DNA from: DASZHJ01 sp035581425
Lineage (GTDB): Bacteria > Pseudomonadota > Alphaproteobacteria > ATCC43930 > CGMCC-115725
Direction of reading: 5' to 3'
DNA: 12,399 bases
NCBI GenBank assembly: GCA_035581425.1
Contig: DATJVP010000059.1
Coordinates: 1-12,399, forward strand
The translations under genes and the position numbers were made by a program. A model generated the notes under the pieces. That model worked only from the letters and a program-made list of their open reading frames with translations, had not been told where the DNA came from and did no database searches. This document shows, piece by piece, positions 1 to 6,302 of this stretch (position 1 is the first letter of the stretch; every line of letters begins with the position of its first letter).

Positions 1-155
1 TGGGTCGGCGGGTCCGTCACCTCCTGAGCCAAACACTCTTCCGCAAGCTCGTCATCGGGCTGGTCGCGATCAGCGGTGTGCTCCTGGCGACCGACAATCT
101 GCGCTTCAGCCTGATCTCTCCGCCGCCCAGCCTTGCCGAGGCTCTCCCGCGCTAG
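1..155 (+). CDS. C-terminal fragment of a probable TauE/SafE (TSUP) membrane permease
   Basis: Only the last 50 or so codons are in the window, in the frame starting at base 3 and ending with TAG at 153-155. The tail has a basic segment followed by a hydrophobic stretch (FRKLVIGLVAISGVLLATDN) and a short Pro/Ala-rich end. This matches the usual end of sulfite exporter TauE/SafE proteins: a cytoplasmic 'RRL..LFRRLVLGLL' run leading into a final membrane helix with a Ser-Gly. Such proteins move small organic or sulfur-containing anions across the inner membrane. The substrate cannot be read from this fragment. The assignment rests on the pattern of one helix and its flank, so another multi-pass transporter is possible. 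The open frame and lack of stop codons back to base 3 make it very likely to be coding. Confidence 0.55.
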   Translation, partial: GRRVRHLLSQTLFRKLVIGLVAISGVLLATDNLRFSLISPPPSLAEALPR

Positions 156-168
156 CTCGCGTTGCGAG
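156..168 (+). terminator. Short hairpin directly after the permease stop codon
   Basis: CTCGC at 156-160 pairs perfectly with GCGAG at 164-168 around a three-base GTT loop. The hairpin begins at the base after the TAG stop. The following sequence (acgtgctacttta) has only a short T run, so this would be a weak intrinsic terminator or attenuator. It lies between the permease tail and the binding-protein gene. A 5-bp stem can occur by chance in GC-rich DNA. Confidence 0.25.
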
Positions 169-196
169 ACGTGCTACTTTATCGGGCCTCAATGCC

Positions 197-201
197 AGGA
201 G
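197..201 (+). promoter_or_regulatory. Ribosome binding site fixing the start at 207
   Basis: AGGAG at 197-201 lies five bases before the ATG at 207. This favours 207 over the in-frame ATG at 192 and the TTG at 162. The resulting N-terminus begins directly with the MRRRD signal peptide typical of this family. Confidence 0.7.
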
Positions 202-206
202 CCCCG

Positions 207-1193
207 ATGCGCCGGCGCGATTTGATGGTCCTGCTCGGCGGCGCCGCGATCGTCGGGCCGCGCGCTGCGCGCGCGCAGCAATCGACAGTGCCGGTGATCG
301 GCTTCCTCGGGACCACGGCGTCGGACCAATACGGAGGTCGCCTGGACGCCTTCCATCAGGGGCTGAAGGAGGCGGGCTATGTCGCGGGCCGAAACGTCGC
401 GATCGAATATCGTTGGGCGGAAAATCAGGTCGATCGATTGCCGGCGCTCGCAGCCGAGCTGGTTCAGCGTCGGGTAAGCGTGATCGCGGCCGGCGGCGGG
501 ACGCTCGCGGCTTTGGCGGCGAAGGCGGCGACGACCTCGATCCCCATCGTTTTCGCGGTCGCCTCCGACCCGGTCGAGGATGGGCTCGTCGTCAGCCTCA
601 GTCGGCCCGGCGGCAACCTCACAGGCATCGCCAACCAGAACGCCGAGGTCGGGCCAAAGCGCCTGGAGATGCTGCACGAGCTGTTGCCCAAGGCGACCGC
701 CATCGGCGTGCTCGTCAATCCCGCGAACCCGAAGCTTTCCGGCCAGTTCCTGAGCGAGGTGCGGCCAGTCGCCGCCTCTCTTGGAATGGAGCTTCACGTG
801 CTACAGGCGAGCAATGACCGCGATCTCGATGCCGCCTTCGCGACCCTGGCGGAAATTCGGGCGGAGGCGCTCATCGTCGGTCCCGACGTTTTCTTCAATA
901 GCCACAGCGCGCAAATAGCGGAACGGGCGCTCCGCCTGGGGCTGCCCGCGGCCTACCAGTATCGGGGATTCGTTGTGGCCGGCGGTCTCATGAGCTACGG
1001 CGCCAGCGAGACGGAATATTATCGTCTCTTCGGCGGGTATGTCGGAAAGATCCTCGACGGCAAGAAACCCGCGGATCTGCCCGTGGTGCAATCGACGAAG
1101 GTTGAGCTCCTCATCAACATCAAGACAGCCAATACCTTCGGCATCGCCGTGCCGTCGGCACTGAGCGGCCGCGCCGACGAATTGATCGAATGA
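207..1193 (+). CDS. ABC transporter substrate-binding protein (ABC_sub_bind, PF04392 type)
   Basis: The protein is 328 aa, close to the usual length of this family. It opens with a Tat-like signal peptide: RRRDL at residues 2-6, a hydrophobic stretch, and ARA-QQ with likely cleavage after residue 23. The mature part carries family hallmarks: VPVIGFLG as the first strand, then GLKEAGYVAGRNVAIEYRWA, RLPALAAELV, SDPVEDGLV, SRPGGNLTG and GVLVNPANP. These proteins are periplasmic binding proteins of a Trp/Tyr- and branched-chain-like class. They are present in many paralogues in Bradyrhizobium and relatives, and most have unknown ligands. No permease or ATPase gene is next to it, so it is an orphan component here. 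The gene starts 51 bases after the upstream permease stop. The start at 207 is chosen for its AGGAG site and the family N-terminus. The family is clear; the ligand is unknown. Confidence 0.92.
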   Translation: MRRRDLMVLLGGAAIVGPRAARAQQSTVPVIGFLGTTASDQYGGRLDAFHQGLKEAGYVAGRNVAIEYRWAENQVDRLPALAAELVQRRVSVIAAGGGTLAALAAKAATTSIPIVFAVASDPVEDGLVVSLSRPGGNLTGIANQNAEVGPKRLEMLHELLPKATAIGVLVNPANPKLSGQFLSEVRPVAASLGMELHVLQASNDRDLDAAFATLAEIRAEALIVGPDVFFNSHSAQIAERALRLGLPAAYQYRGFVVAGGLMSYGASETEYYRLFGGYVGKILDGKKPADLPVVQSTKVELLINIKTANTFGIAVPSALSGRADELIE

Positions 1194-1368
1194 CGGATTG
1201 CAAACATCCGGACCCGTAGCGTGGTCTTGGTCGGGGTTGCCGACGATGACCGACTTTTCTGGGCTTACGACACGGCGCCCTTTATTGTCATGCAGGTGGT
1301 AGAAATATCGCGTCGCGCCCGGATAATGCTGGTCCTGCCGTACCCGAAACTACATCCATCAAGACCCA
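1194..1368. other. Intergenic stretch with no recognised gene
   Basis: These 175 bases separate the binding-protein gene from the small hypothetical gene. An open frame beginning at 1221 on the plus strand runs into the next gene in another frame, but it has no ribosome binding site and an unconvincing Arg-rich composition downstream, so I do not call it. The promoter of the next gene presumably lies here, though no convincing -35/-10 pair stands out. Confidence 0.5.
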
Positions 1369-1707
1369 ATGAGCAGCGCGGATATCGAACAGCTCATCGA
1401 GGCCGTCGAGAGCATGCACGGCGGCAAAGCTACGCTCGCGCAATCGGTGCCGGTCACTGAGAAGTGGCGGGGCAAAACCGTCTGGGACGGCGTGGTGCAC
1501 ATATTCGACCTGGCCGACAACCCGAAGACTACCCGCGCCTATGCTTGGTCATCGCCTGTCGAGGGCCGCACAAAGCGCCGGTTCTTTGCCGTGCTGCACA
1601 TGGGCGCGATCACGTCGCCGGTTGACGCGATCCGCGCCGCCATCGTGGCAGAGCATCGGGCCGCAAACGATGCGGAACAGACTGACGGCGGAGAACAACA
1701 GGACTGA
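1369..1707 (+). CDS. Small conserved-looking hypothetical protein (112 aa)
   Basis: This small protein has no signal peptide and no membrane segment. It starts with an acidic helix (ADIEQLIEAVESMHGG). An aromatic core with KWRGKTVWDGVVHIFDLADN follows, at about residues 33-52, then TRAYAWSSP, RRFFAVLHMGAITSP and an alpha-helical AIRAAIVAEH. The 'W.G..VWDG.V..FDL..HP.A.RAYAWS...RRF.AVLH...V.SP..AVRAAI' pattern is one I associate with small hypothetical proteins of Hyphomicrobiales, with no function known to me. The alternation of conserved-looking aromatics and codon-consistent composition supports real coding. No strong ribosome binding site precedes the ATG (only cat-caaga), which is the main weakness of this start. 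It is monocistronic and probably cytosolic. I assign no function. Confidence 0.72.
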   Translation: MSSADIEQLIEAVESMHGGKATLAQSVPVTEKWRGKTVWDGVVHIFDLADNPKTTRAYAWSSPVEGRTKRRFFAVLHMGAITSPVDAIRAAIVAEHRAANDAEQTDGGEQQD

Positions 1708-1858
1708 GCGCTTCGGGACGCCGATCTAATTAAGACGCCGTCGCTCGAGAGGTACCGATTTGCCTGCGTCGCGGTCCGGCGCTAAGCTTTTTACTCCGAC
1801 CCCACGCCCCTCGCACAAGGCGGGCGCGGTTGCTCAGACAATCAAGGGGAGGCAGCCG
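1708..1858. other. Leader region of the ABC importer operon
   Basis: These 151 bases lie between the hypothetical gene and the importer operon and should hold the operon promoter. A slightly AT-richer patch (atctaattaag, 1724-1734) is flanked by two copies of GACGCCG, at 1717-1723 and 1734-1740, spaced 17 bases apart. This may be a regulator half-site pair or chance. An upstream in-frame start at 1760 would add 33 non-signal-like residues, so I leave that segment out of the coding region. Confidence 0.3.
1844..1852 (+). promoter_or_regulatory. Ribosome binding site fixing the start at 1859
   Basis: AAGGGGAGG at 1844-1852 sits six bases before the ATG at 1859. It selects this start over the in-frame start at 1760 and places the Tat signal peptide at the N-terminus. 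Confidence 0.8.
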
Positions 1859-3208
1859 ATGACGATTCGATCCACCAATCGCTCCAATATCGGGCGCCGG
1901 ACGGTGCTCAAGCTCGCGGCGGGTGCGGGCATTGCGGCAACCAGCGGCATCGCTCTCAAGCCGCGCAGCGCTTTCGCGGATACGACGCTTTCGATCTGGA
2001 CGGGATTTCCGGAGCTGCAGCCCTTCTACGAGGCCGTGGCGAAGGCCTATTCGAGCGCGCATCCCGAGGTCAAATGCACGGTCTTCAGCGCCTCCTTGCG
2101 CGAGGTCGAGCAGAAACTGACCGCCGCCGTGCCCACGGGAACCGGCCCCGACATCTACGACATCGGCACCAACATCAGCATCAATTTCATCGAGGCGGGG
2201 CTTATCGACGCGAATCCCGCCGATATCGACAAATATCTGAAGTCCGGGGCCTGGAATAAATTCGTCGTCGACTTCTTCACGCTCAACGGCAAGACCTACG
2301 GATTGCCGATCATGGAGGGCAGCAAGGCCTCCATGTTCTACAACAAGGCCATGTTCAAGGAGGCCGGGATCGCGGCACCGCCGACGACCATGGCGGAGTG
2401 CGTCGAGGCCGCGAAGAAGCTCGTGAAGTTCGACAGCAGCGGCAAGATGATCCGCAGCGGCATCAGCCTCCGCCTCTCGGGCCAGGGCAGCGGCATCTGC
2501 GAGAAGTTCCGCTACGTCCTCGAGGCCGCGGGCGCCTCCGTCGTCGTGAAGACCGCGGGCGGCAAATACCACAACAACTTCGACAACGACGCCGGCCGCG
2601 CCGCGCTGCAATGGGTGGTCGACGCCGTGCAGAAGTGGAAGATCGACGATCCCAAGGTTCAGCACGACGCCGCGGCGTTTGCGGCAGGCACGACAGCGAT
2701 GCTCTGGCGCGAGGCCTGGGTCATCGGCGAGATCCACGACAAGGCGCCCACGCTCGACTACGGCGTGGTGCCGATCCCGAAATGGAACGAGTCCCGTCCC
2801 TATCGGATGCTGCTGCAGCCCTGGGGCGTCTACGTCAACGGCAAGAGCAGCAACAAGCCCGCGGCCTGGGAGTTCATGAAGTTCCTCACGAACCAGCAGA
2901 ACTCGTTCCGCATCACCGACATGACGGGCTGGGTGAGCGAGCGCGAGGACGTCGATTGGAAGCCGCTCCTTGCGAAGACGCCGCAATTCGAGGTCTTCGT
3001 CTCGCCGCCCAAGGGAATGGACTATTACGTCGAGCCGCTGCTGGCACCCTGGGACGAGATCCAGACCAAGATGGCGGACAAGCTCACCGCCGCCTACATC
3101 AATCCCGAGCTCAACGGCAATCCCGCGAAACTCGCGGAGGCGGTCAAGGCGATGGCGGCGCAGACGGATCAGCTTCTCAAGGATGCGGATCTCTATAGCG
3201 CGACCTGA
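1859..3208 (+). CDS. Extracellular solute-binding protein of a carbohydrate-type ABC importer (family 1)
   Basis: The product is 449 aa. It has a Tat signal peptide: GRRTVLKLAAG at residues 12-22, a hydrophobic region, and AFA-D with probable cleavage after residue 40. The mature protein shows the family 1 (MalE/UgpB-like) layout. It starts with LSIWTGFPELQPFYEAVAKAY, then has VPTGTGPDIYDIG (substrate-cleft loop), LNGKTYGLPIMEGSKASMFYNKAMFKEAG (hinge region), an AAFAAGTTAML segment, YGVVPIPKWNESRPYRM, and PAAWEFMKFLTNQQN near the C-terminus. It binds ligand in the periplasm and delivers it to the two permeases encoded just downstream. The ligand is probably a sugar, oligosaccharide or polyol, but nothing in the sequence identifies it. 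The first permease starts 20 bases after the stop, consistent with one operon. Confidence 0.93.
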   Translation: MTIRSTNRSNIGRRTVLKLAAGAGIAATSGIALKPRSAFADTTLSIWTGFPELQPFYEAVAKAYSSAHPEVKCTVFSASLREVEQKLTAAVPTGTGPDIYDIGTNISINFIEAGLIDANPADIDKYLKSGAWNKFVVDFFTLNGKTYGLPIMEGSKASMFYNKAMFKEAGIAAPPTTMAECVEAAKKLVKFDSSGKMIRSGISLRLSGQGSGICEKFRYVLEAAGASVVVKTAGGKYHNNFDNDAGRAALQWVVDAVQKWKIDDPKVQHDAAAFAAGTTAMLWREAWVIGEIHDKAPTLDYGVVPIPKWNESRPYRMLLQPWGVYVNGKSSNKPAAWEFMKFLTNQQNSFRITDMTGWVSEREDVDWKPLLAKTPQFEVFVSPPKGMDYYVEPLLAPWDEIQTKMADKLTAAYINPELNGNPAKLAEAVKAMAAQTDQLLKDADLYSAT

Positions 3209-3228
3209 GCGCCGGCAACGCCAGCGGC

Positions 3229-4170
3229 ATGGCCGGAGAGAGCGCGACCGAGGCCCGAGCGAGCCCATTCGCTACGCGTTGGAGCAGGCTCCGGCGTAAC
3301 CGGCAGGTCCTGATCTTTTGCTACGTGGCACTGGCGCCGGTGCTCGCGCTCTTTTTCTATGTCCGCGTCATCCCCATCATCAACAGCGTCATCCTGAGCT
3401 TCTACCGCTGGGACCTGATCCGTCCCGTGAAGCCGTTCATCGGGCTGCGCAACTACATCGACCTCCTCTCCGACGCGAACTTCATCCTCGCGCTCGAGAA
3501 CACGCTGATCTACTCCATCGCGACCGTGGTCGTGAGCACGCTCCTCGCGCTGCCGCTCGCGGTCTTCCTCGCGCGCAAGGGCTGGGTCGCGGCGGTCTAT
3601 CAGACGATCTACTTCCTGCCGGTGATCACGCCGCTGGTGCCGATGGCGGTCGCGTGGCGCTGGATCTACGACTACACCTACGGCGTCCTCAATTACTTCC
3701 TCTCGTTCTTCGGCATTCCCGCCGTGCCCTGGCTCACCGACCCCGATGTCGCGCTTTGGGCGATCATCATCATGAGCATCTGGAAGGGGCTCGGCTACAA
3801 CCTGATCCTCTTCCTGGTGGGCATCCGCAACATCCCGGAATCCTATCTGGAGGCGGCGAGCCTCGACGGCGCCTCGCCCTGGCAGCGCTTCTGGCACGTG
3901 ACGCTGCCGCTGTTGAAGCCGATCCTGCTCTACGTTCTCGTGACGGCCACGATCAACTCCTTCAACGTCTTCACGCAGGTCTACGTGATGACGCTGGGCT
4001 CGCAGGCCTCGCCGGGCCAAGCGCTCCGCGTCCTCGTCTTCGACATCTGGCAGAACGGGTTCCAGTTCCGGAAGATGGGCTACGGCTCGGCCGAGGCGAT
4101 GGCGCTCACCTTCCTCGTGCTCGGCTTCACGATGATTCAGTTCCGGCTGGTCCGGAGCCAGGAGGAATAG
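3229..4170 (+). CDS. Carbohydrate ABC transporter permease, MalF/UgpA type
   Basis: This 313-aa inner-membrane protein has about six hydrophobic segments. The first is near residues 26-52 (ILIFCY..LAPVLALFFYVRVIPIINSVILSF) and the last is near the C-terminus (ALTFLVLGFTMIQF). The cytoplasmic EAA loop that docks the ATPase is clear: EAASLDGAS with E208, A209, A210 and G214, followed by FWHVTLPLLKP. It also carries the MalF-class features SFYRWDLI and FIGLRNYIDLL. It forms the translocation pore with the next gene product. No strong ribosome binding site is visible before 3229, so translation may depend on coupling to the upstream gene. The last codons contain the AGGAGG ribosome binding site of the next gene. 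The class is certain; the substrate is unknown. Confidence 0.93.
   Translation: MAGESATEARASPFATRWSRLRRNRQVLIFCYVALAPVLALFFYVRVIPIINSVILSFYRWDLIRPVKPFIGLRNYIDLLSDANFILALENTLIYSIATVVVSTLLALPLAVFLARKGWVAAVYQTIYFLPVITPLVPMAVAWRWIYDYTYGVLNYFLSFFGIPAVPWLTDPDVALWAIIIMSIWKGLGYNLILFLVGIRNIPESYLEAASLDGASPWQRFWHVTLPLLKPILLYVLVTATINSFNVFTQVYVMTLGSQASPGQALRVLVFDIWQNGFQFRKMGYGSAEAMALTFLVLGFTMIQFRLVRSQEE
4160..4165 (+). promoter_or_regulatory. Ribosome binding site of the second permease, inside the first permease
   Basis: AGGAGG at 4160-4165 lies within the last codons of the upstream permease. It is five bases before the ATG at 4171, which follows the TAG stop at 4168-4170 directly. This arrangement implies translational coupling and equal production of the two pore subunits. 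Confidence 0.8.
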
Positions 4171-5016
4171 ATGCGCCGATACCGCAGACCCCTCGGCGCG
4201 CGCCTCCTCACGGCGCTCGCGCACGCGATCCTCTTCCTCGGTGCCATCATCATGGTGCTGCCGATGCTCTGGATGCTCGTGACCTCGTTCAAGCCCGCGC
4301 CGGAAATCGCGGTCTGGCCGCCGATCTGGTTGCCCCAGCATCCGACGCTCGCGAACTACTCCGGCGTCTTCGAGACTGCGCCCTTCGGCCGCTTCTTCGT
4401 CAACAGCGCGGGCATGTCGCTGGTGGCGACGCTGAGCGTCGCGCTGACGTCGCTGCTCGCCGGCGCGGTCTTCGCGAAGTACCGCTTTCCGCTGCGCACA
4501 CTACTCTTCGGCCTCATCATCGCGACCGCGATCGTGCCCTTCGAGAGCTACATGATCCCGCTCTACATCCAGCTCAACACGATCGGCTGGATCAACACCT
4601 ATCAGGGTATCGTGCTGCCGACACTCTTCATGAGCTTCGGCATCTTCCTGATGCGCCAGCACGTGTCGTCGGCGATCCCCACGGATTACGTCGAGGCCGC
4701 GCGGATCGACGGCGCCTCGGAGTGGTGGATTCTCTGGCGGATCATCGCGCCGCTCTCGGCTTCCGCTTTTAGCGCGATCGGCATCTTCGCCTTCATCCAG
4801 GCTTGGGCCGCCTTCATCTGGCCGCTGCTGATCGCGAACGATCAGTCGCTCTTCAACATGGAAGTCGGCCTCACCGCCTTCCAGTTCAAATTCAGCACGG
4901 ATTACGGAAAGCTGATGGCGGGCTCGGTGATCTCGACGCTGCCGATGCTGATCGTCTTCCTGCTGCTGCGCCGGCGCATCATCGAGAGCGTGGCACTCAC
5001 GGGGATCAAGGGCTGA
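4171..5016 (+). CDS. Carbohydrate ABC transporter permease, MalG/UgpE type
   Basis: This 281-aa inner-membrane protein is the partner pore subunit. Its N-terminal helix (AILFLGAIIMVLPMLWMLVTSFKP) is characteristic of the MalG class, as are the WPPIWLPQHPTLANY loop after it and the 'F.NS....' segment (FGRFFVNSAGMSLV). The EAA motif is EAARIDGAS, with E175, A176, A177 and G181, followed by IIAPLSAS. The C-terminus (LPMLIVFLLLRRRIIESVALTGIKG) matches the family ending, including the final TGIKG. It abuts the upstream permease with no gap. No ATPase (MalK/UgpC/MsmK) gene follows. The next gene is on the opposite strand, so the energising subunit must come from elsewhere in the genome if the importer works. 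Confidence 0.94.
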   Translation: MRRYRRPLGARLLTALAHAILFLGAIIMVLPMLWMLVTSFKPAPEIAVWPPIWLPQHPTLANYSGVFETAPFGRFFVNSAGMSLVATLSVALTSLLAGAVFAKYRFPLRTLLFGLIIATAIVPFESYMIPLYIQLNTIGWINTYQGIVLPTLFMSFGIFLMRQHVSSAIPTDYVEAARIDGASEWWILWRIIAPLSASAFSAIGIFAFIQAWAAFIWPLLIANDQSLFNMEVGLTAFQFKFSTDYGKLMAGSVISTLPMLIVFLLLRRRIIESVALTGIKG

Positions 5017-5041
5017 TCGCGGGCGGCGGCCGTGCGTCGAG

Positions 5042-5443
5042 CTATTGCGGCAGGCCCTCGACCGCAAAGGTGTGGTAGGTCGCATACTTCTCGCCGACCT
5101 TGCGGACTTGCTCGTAGTTCGGGTCGTTCCGCCAGGCGAGGACTGACTCGACGCTGTCGTACCTGTAGATCACGACGCGCTTCGGCGGCACTCCATCGAC
5201 GCCGACCACATTGGCTCCGGCTCCGCCTGCTCCTCCTGCCGCTATCAGGCGCCCGCCATGCGCTTTGATGAGCTCTCGAGCCTTGGGGAGATATTCCTTC
5301 GCGTAACCGTCCGAATCGGTCACATCGATCTCACCGATCAGGTAGACCGGCGGCTTTGCCTGGGCATGCAGCTCGTGAACTATGAGCCCGCCCAGGATCG
5401 CGCCCGCGAGCATTGCCGAGGCCATCTTGTAGTTTGTTCGCAT
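5042..5443 (-). CDS. Exported or membrane-anchored DUF1330 protein
   Basis: The product is 133 aa. A hydrophobic N-terminal segment (MASAMLAGAILGGLIVHELHAQA, about residues 7-29) looks like a signal peptide ending in HAQA, so the protein is predicted to be periplasmic or anchored. The rest is a DUF1330 (dimeric alpha-beta barrel) domain: PPVYLIGEIDVTD, YLPKARELIKAHGGRLIAAGG, PPKRVVIYRYDSVESVLAW, and YEQVRKVGEKYATYHTFAVEGL. The reaction or ligand of DUF1330 is not known to me. Classic members are cytosolic and about 95 aa, so the added signal is notable although secreted variants exist. The start at 5443 is preferred over the in-frame start at 5470 because GGGGAG lies seven bases upstream of it and the cupin gene ends at 5471. 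It is downstream in a two-gene operon with that cupin, 27 bases apart. Confidence 0.87.
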   Translation of the reverse strand: MRTNYKMASAMLAGAILGGLIVHELHAQAKPPVYLIGEIDVTDSDGYAKEYLPKARELIKAHGGRLIAAGGAGGAGANVVGVDGVPPKRVVIYRYDSVESVLAWRNDPNYEQVRKVGEKYATYHTFAVEGLPQ

Positions 5444-5450
5444 GGCGTAT

Positions 5451-5456
5451 CTCCCC
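5451..5456 (-). promoter_or_regulatory. Ribosome binding site of the DUF1330 gene
   Basis: On the minus strand, GGGGAG occupies 5456-5451, seven bases before the ATG at 5443-5441. It supports the shorter start. Confidence 0.6.
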
Positions 5457-5470
5457 AGGATTCTTTTCAC

Positions 5471-6079
5471 TCACTCGAACTTGGCCGGCGATGAGAACGG
5501 CTTGGTGGCGTCGACGAGGAACATGACGAGCTGGTCGAGATCGACGGCACCCGCGCTGAATACTTCCATTGTCGTTTCCGCGGGGTGTCCGTTCATGGAC
5601 GAGCCGGCCTCCGCGTAACTCACTCCCTCCGGCGTCCTTTGGCCCACTCGACCCGCCAGGACATAGAACGCTTCCGATCCCGGATGCGAGTGCACCGCCG
5701 TCTTCACGCCTGGCGGGCCGCCGGCGTGGTTGATGCGCAGCAAGTACTCGGGCGCGGTGATCGGGGGCACCGGCCCGATCTCCGCGACCATGCTGCCGCC
5801 CGGCGTCGAGCCGCCCTTGGGGCCCAGCGTGAAGAGCCAGGCCTTGCCGGAAACCTCGCCCGCCAAGGACGTCTCGCCGACGGCCGCTTGCGCTTGCGCG
5901 AGGGTTGGGAAAGTCTCGATCCGCCAGTAGAGCGGCCCCGCCGGCAATTCCTTGAGTTTCTTCTCGGCCACCGGCTTGACGAAAAACACCTGCTGTTGTT
6001 GCGCCGGCGCGGCGCGCGACAACAGTCCGACCGCGCACAGCGAGAGCGCCAGAGCGATGACGAGGCTTCTTGCAACCAT
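5471..6079 (-). CDS. Exported cupin-domain protein
   Basis: The product is 202 aa with a signal peptide (hydrophobic residues 6-20, APA-QQ cleavage after residue 26). The C-terminal half is a small cupin barrel. Cupin motif 1 is intact: G124, then H130, H132, E136 and G143 (HSHPGSEAFYVLAG), which fits G-x5-HxH-x3-E-x6-G and implies a bound metal. Motif 2 is degenerate, with H165 in NGHP as the likely fourth ligand. The region at about residues 30-110 (YWRIETFPTLAQAQAAVG, KAWLFTLGPKGG) resembles N-terminal parts of exported cupins in Hyphomicrobiales, whose function is unknown to me. It acts in the periplasm or outside the cell. It heads an operon with the DUF1330 gene. The start at 6079 puts the signal peptide first, with a GGAG nine bases upstream; an in-frame start at 6145 would add 22 polar residues before the signal. 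Confidence 0.87.
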   Translation of the reverse strand: MVARSLVIALALSLCAVGLLSRAAPAQQQQVFFVKPVAEKKLKELPAGPLYWRIETFPTLAQAQAAVGETSLAGEVSGKAWLFTLGPKGGSTPGGSMVAEIGPVPPITAPEYLLRINHAGGPPGVKTAVHSHPGSEAFYVLAGRVGQRTPEGVSYAEAGSSMNGHPAETTMEVFSAGAVDLDQLVMFLVDATKPFSSPAKFE

Positions 6080-6302
6080 CCCCTGGGGCTCCGTGCCATC
6101 GTTTCCCGGTCTCCGCATCGAGGCCGGCGGCCCGATCATCCGCACGTCGGCGCAATAGCCAAGTTAACTTTTTGCAACTTGAGGGGGGCGTCATCGGCCG
6201 GTTCGCGTCGCCCGACGAATTTCCCGACGGGAGCGCCGTCTCGACGAAACATGGTCTCACCGGGTAGCGTCTTCTCGTAGGCGGAATAGCGAGGGACCCG
6301 AA
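6080..6302. other. Divergent promoter region between the cupin operon and the MFS gene
   Basis: These 223 bases separate two genes transcribed away from each other, so both promoters should lie here. The stretch around 6155-6182 is strikingly AT-rich compared with its surroundings and contains the inverted repeat listed separately. No good -35/-10 pair could be assigned with confidence in either direction. Confidence 0.45.
6160..6181. promoter_or_regulatory. Possible operator: inverted repeat in divergent promoter region
   Basis: CAAGTT at 6160-6165 and AACTTG at 6176-6181 form a 6-bp inverted repeat with a 10-base AT-rich spacer. The perfect 10-bp palindrome AAGTTAACTT (6161-6170) overlaps the left arm. 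The site is 81 bases upstream of the cupin start and 122 bases upstream of the MFS start, a plausible place for a dimeric repressor such as a MarR or TetR member. No regulator gene is adjacent, so the link is inferred from position and symmetry only. Confidence 0.3.

Noticed and set aside
1221..1460. A 79-codon plus-strand frame before the small hypothetical gene
   Set aside because: It overlaps that gene in another frame, has no ribosome binding site, and becomes Arg/His-rich exactly where the real gene begins.
1717..1740. Direct repeat of GACGCCG spaced 17 bases
   Set aside because: A 7-base GC-rich repeat is expected by chance in this DNA; nothing else links it to regulation.
1730..3268. 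A 512-codon open frame on the minus strand across the solute-binding gene
   Set aside because: It is a shadow of the well-supported plus-strand gene in GC-rich DNA. The translation is Arg/His/Asp-rich, has no recognisable domain, and lacks a ribosome binding site.
3193..4341. A 382-codon minus-strand frame across the first permease
   Set aside because: The composition is dominated by Arg, Asp, Glu and His, typical of the complement of membrane-protein codons. The real permease occupies the other strand.
3318..4772. A 484-codon plus-strand frame over both permeases
   Set aside because: It lies in a different frame from two permeases with intact EAA motifs, and its residues are low-complexity Arg/Ala/Leu/Pro.
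5017..5041. Search for a terminator between the convergent permease and DUF1330 genes
   Set aside because: The 25 bases are GC-rich with no stable stem or T run.
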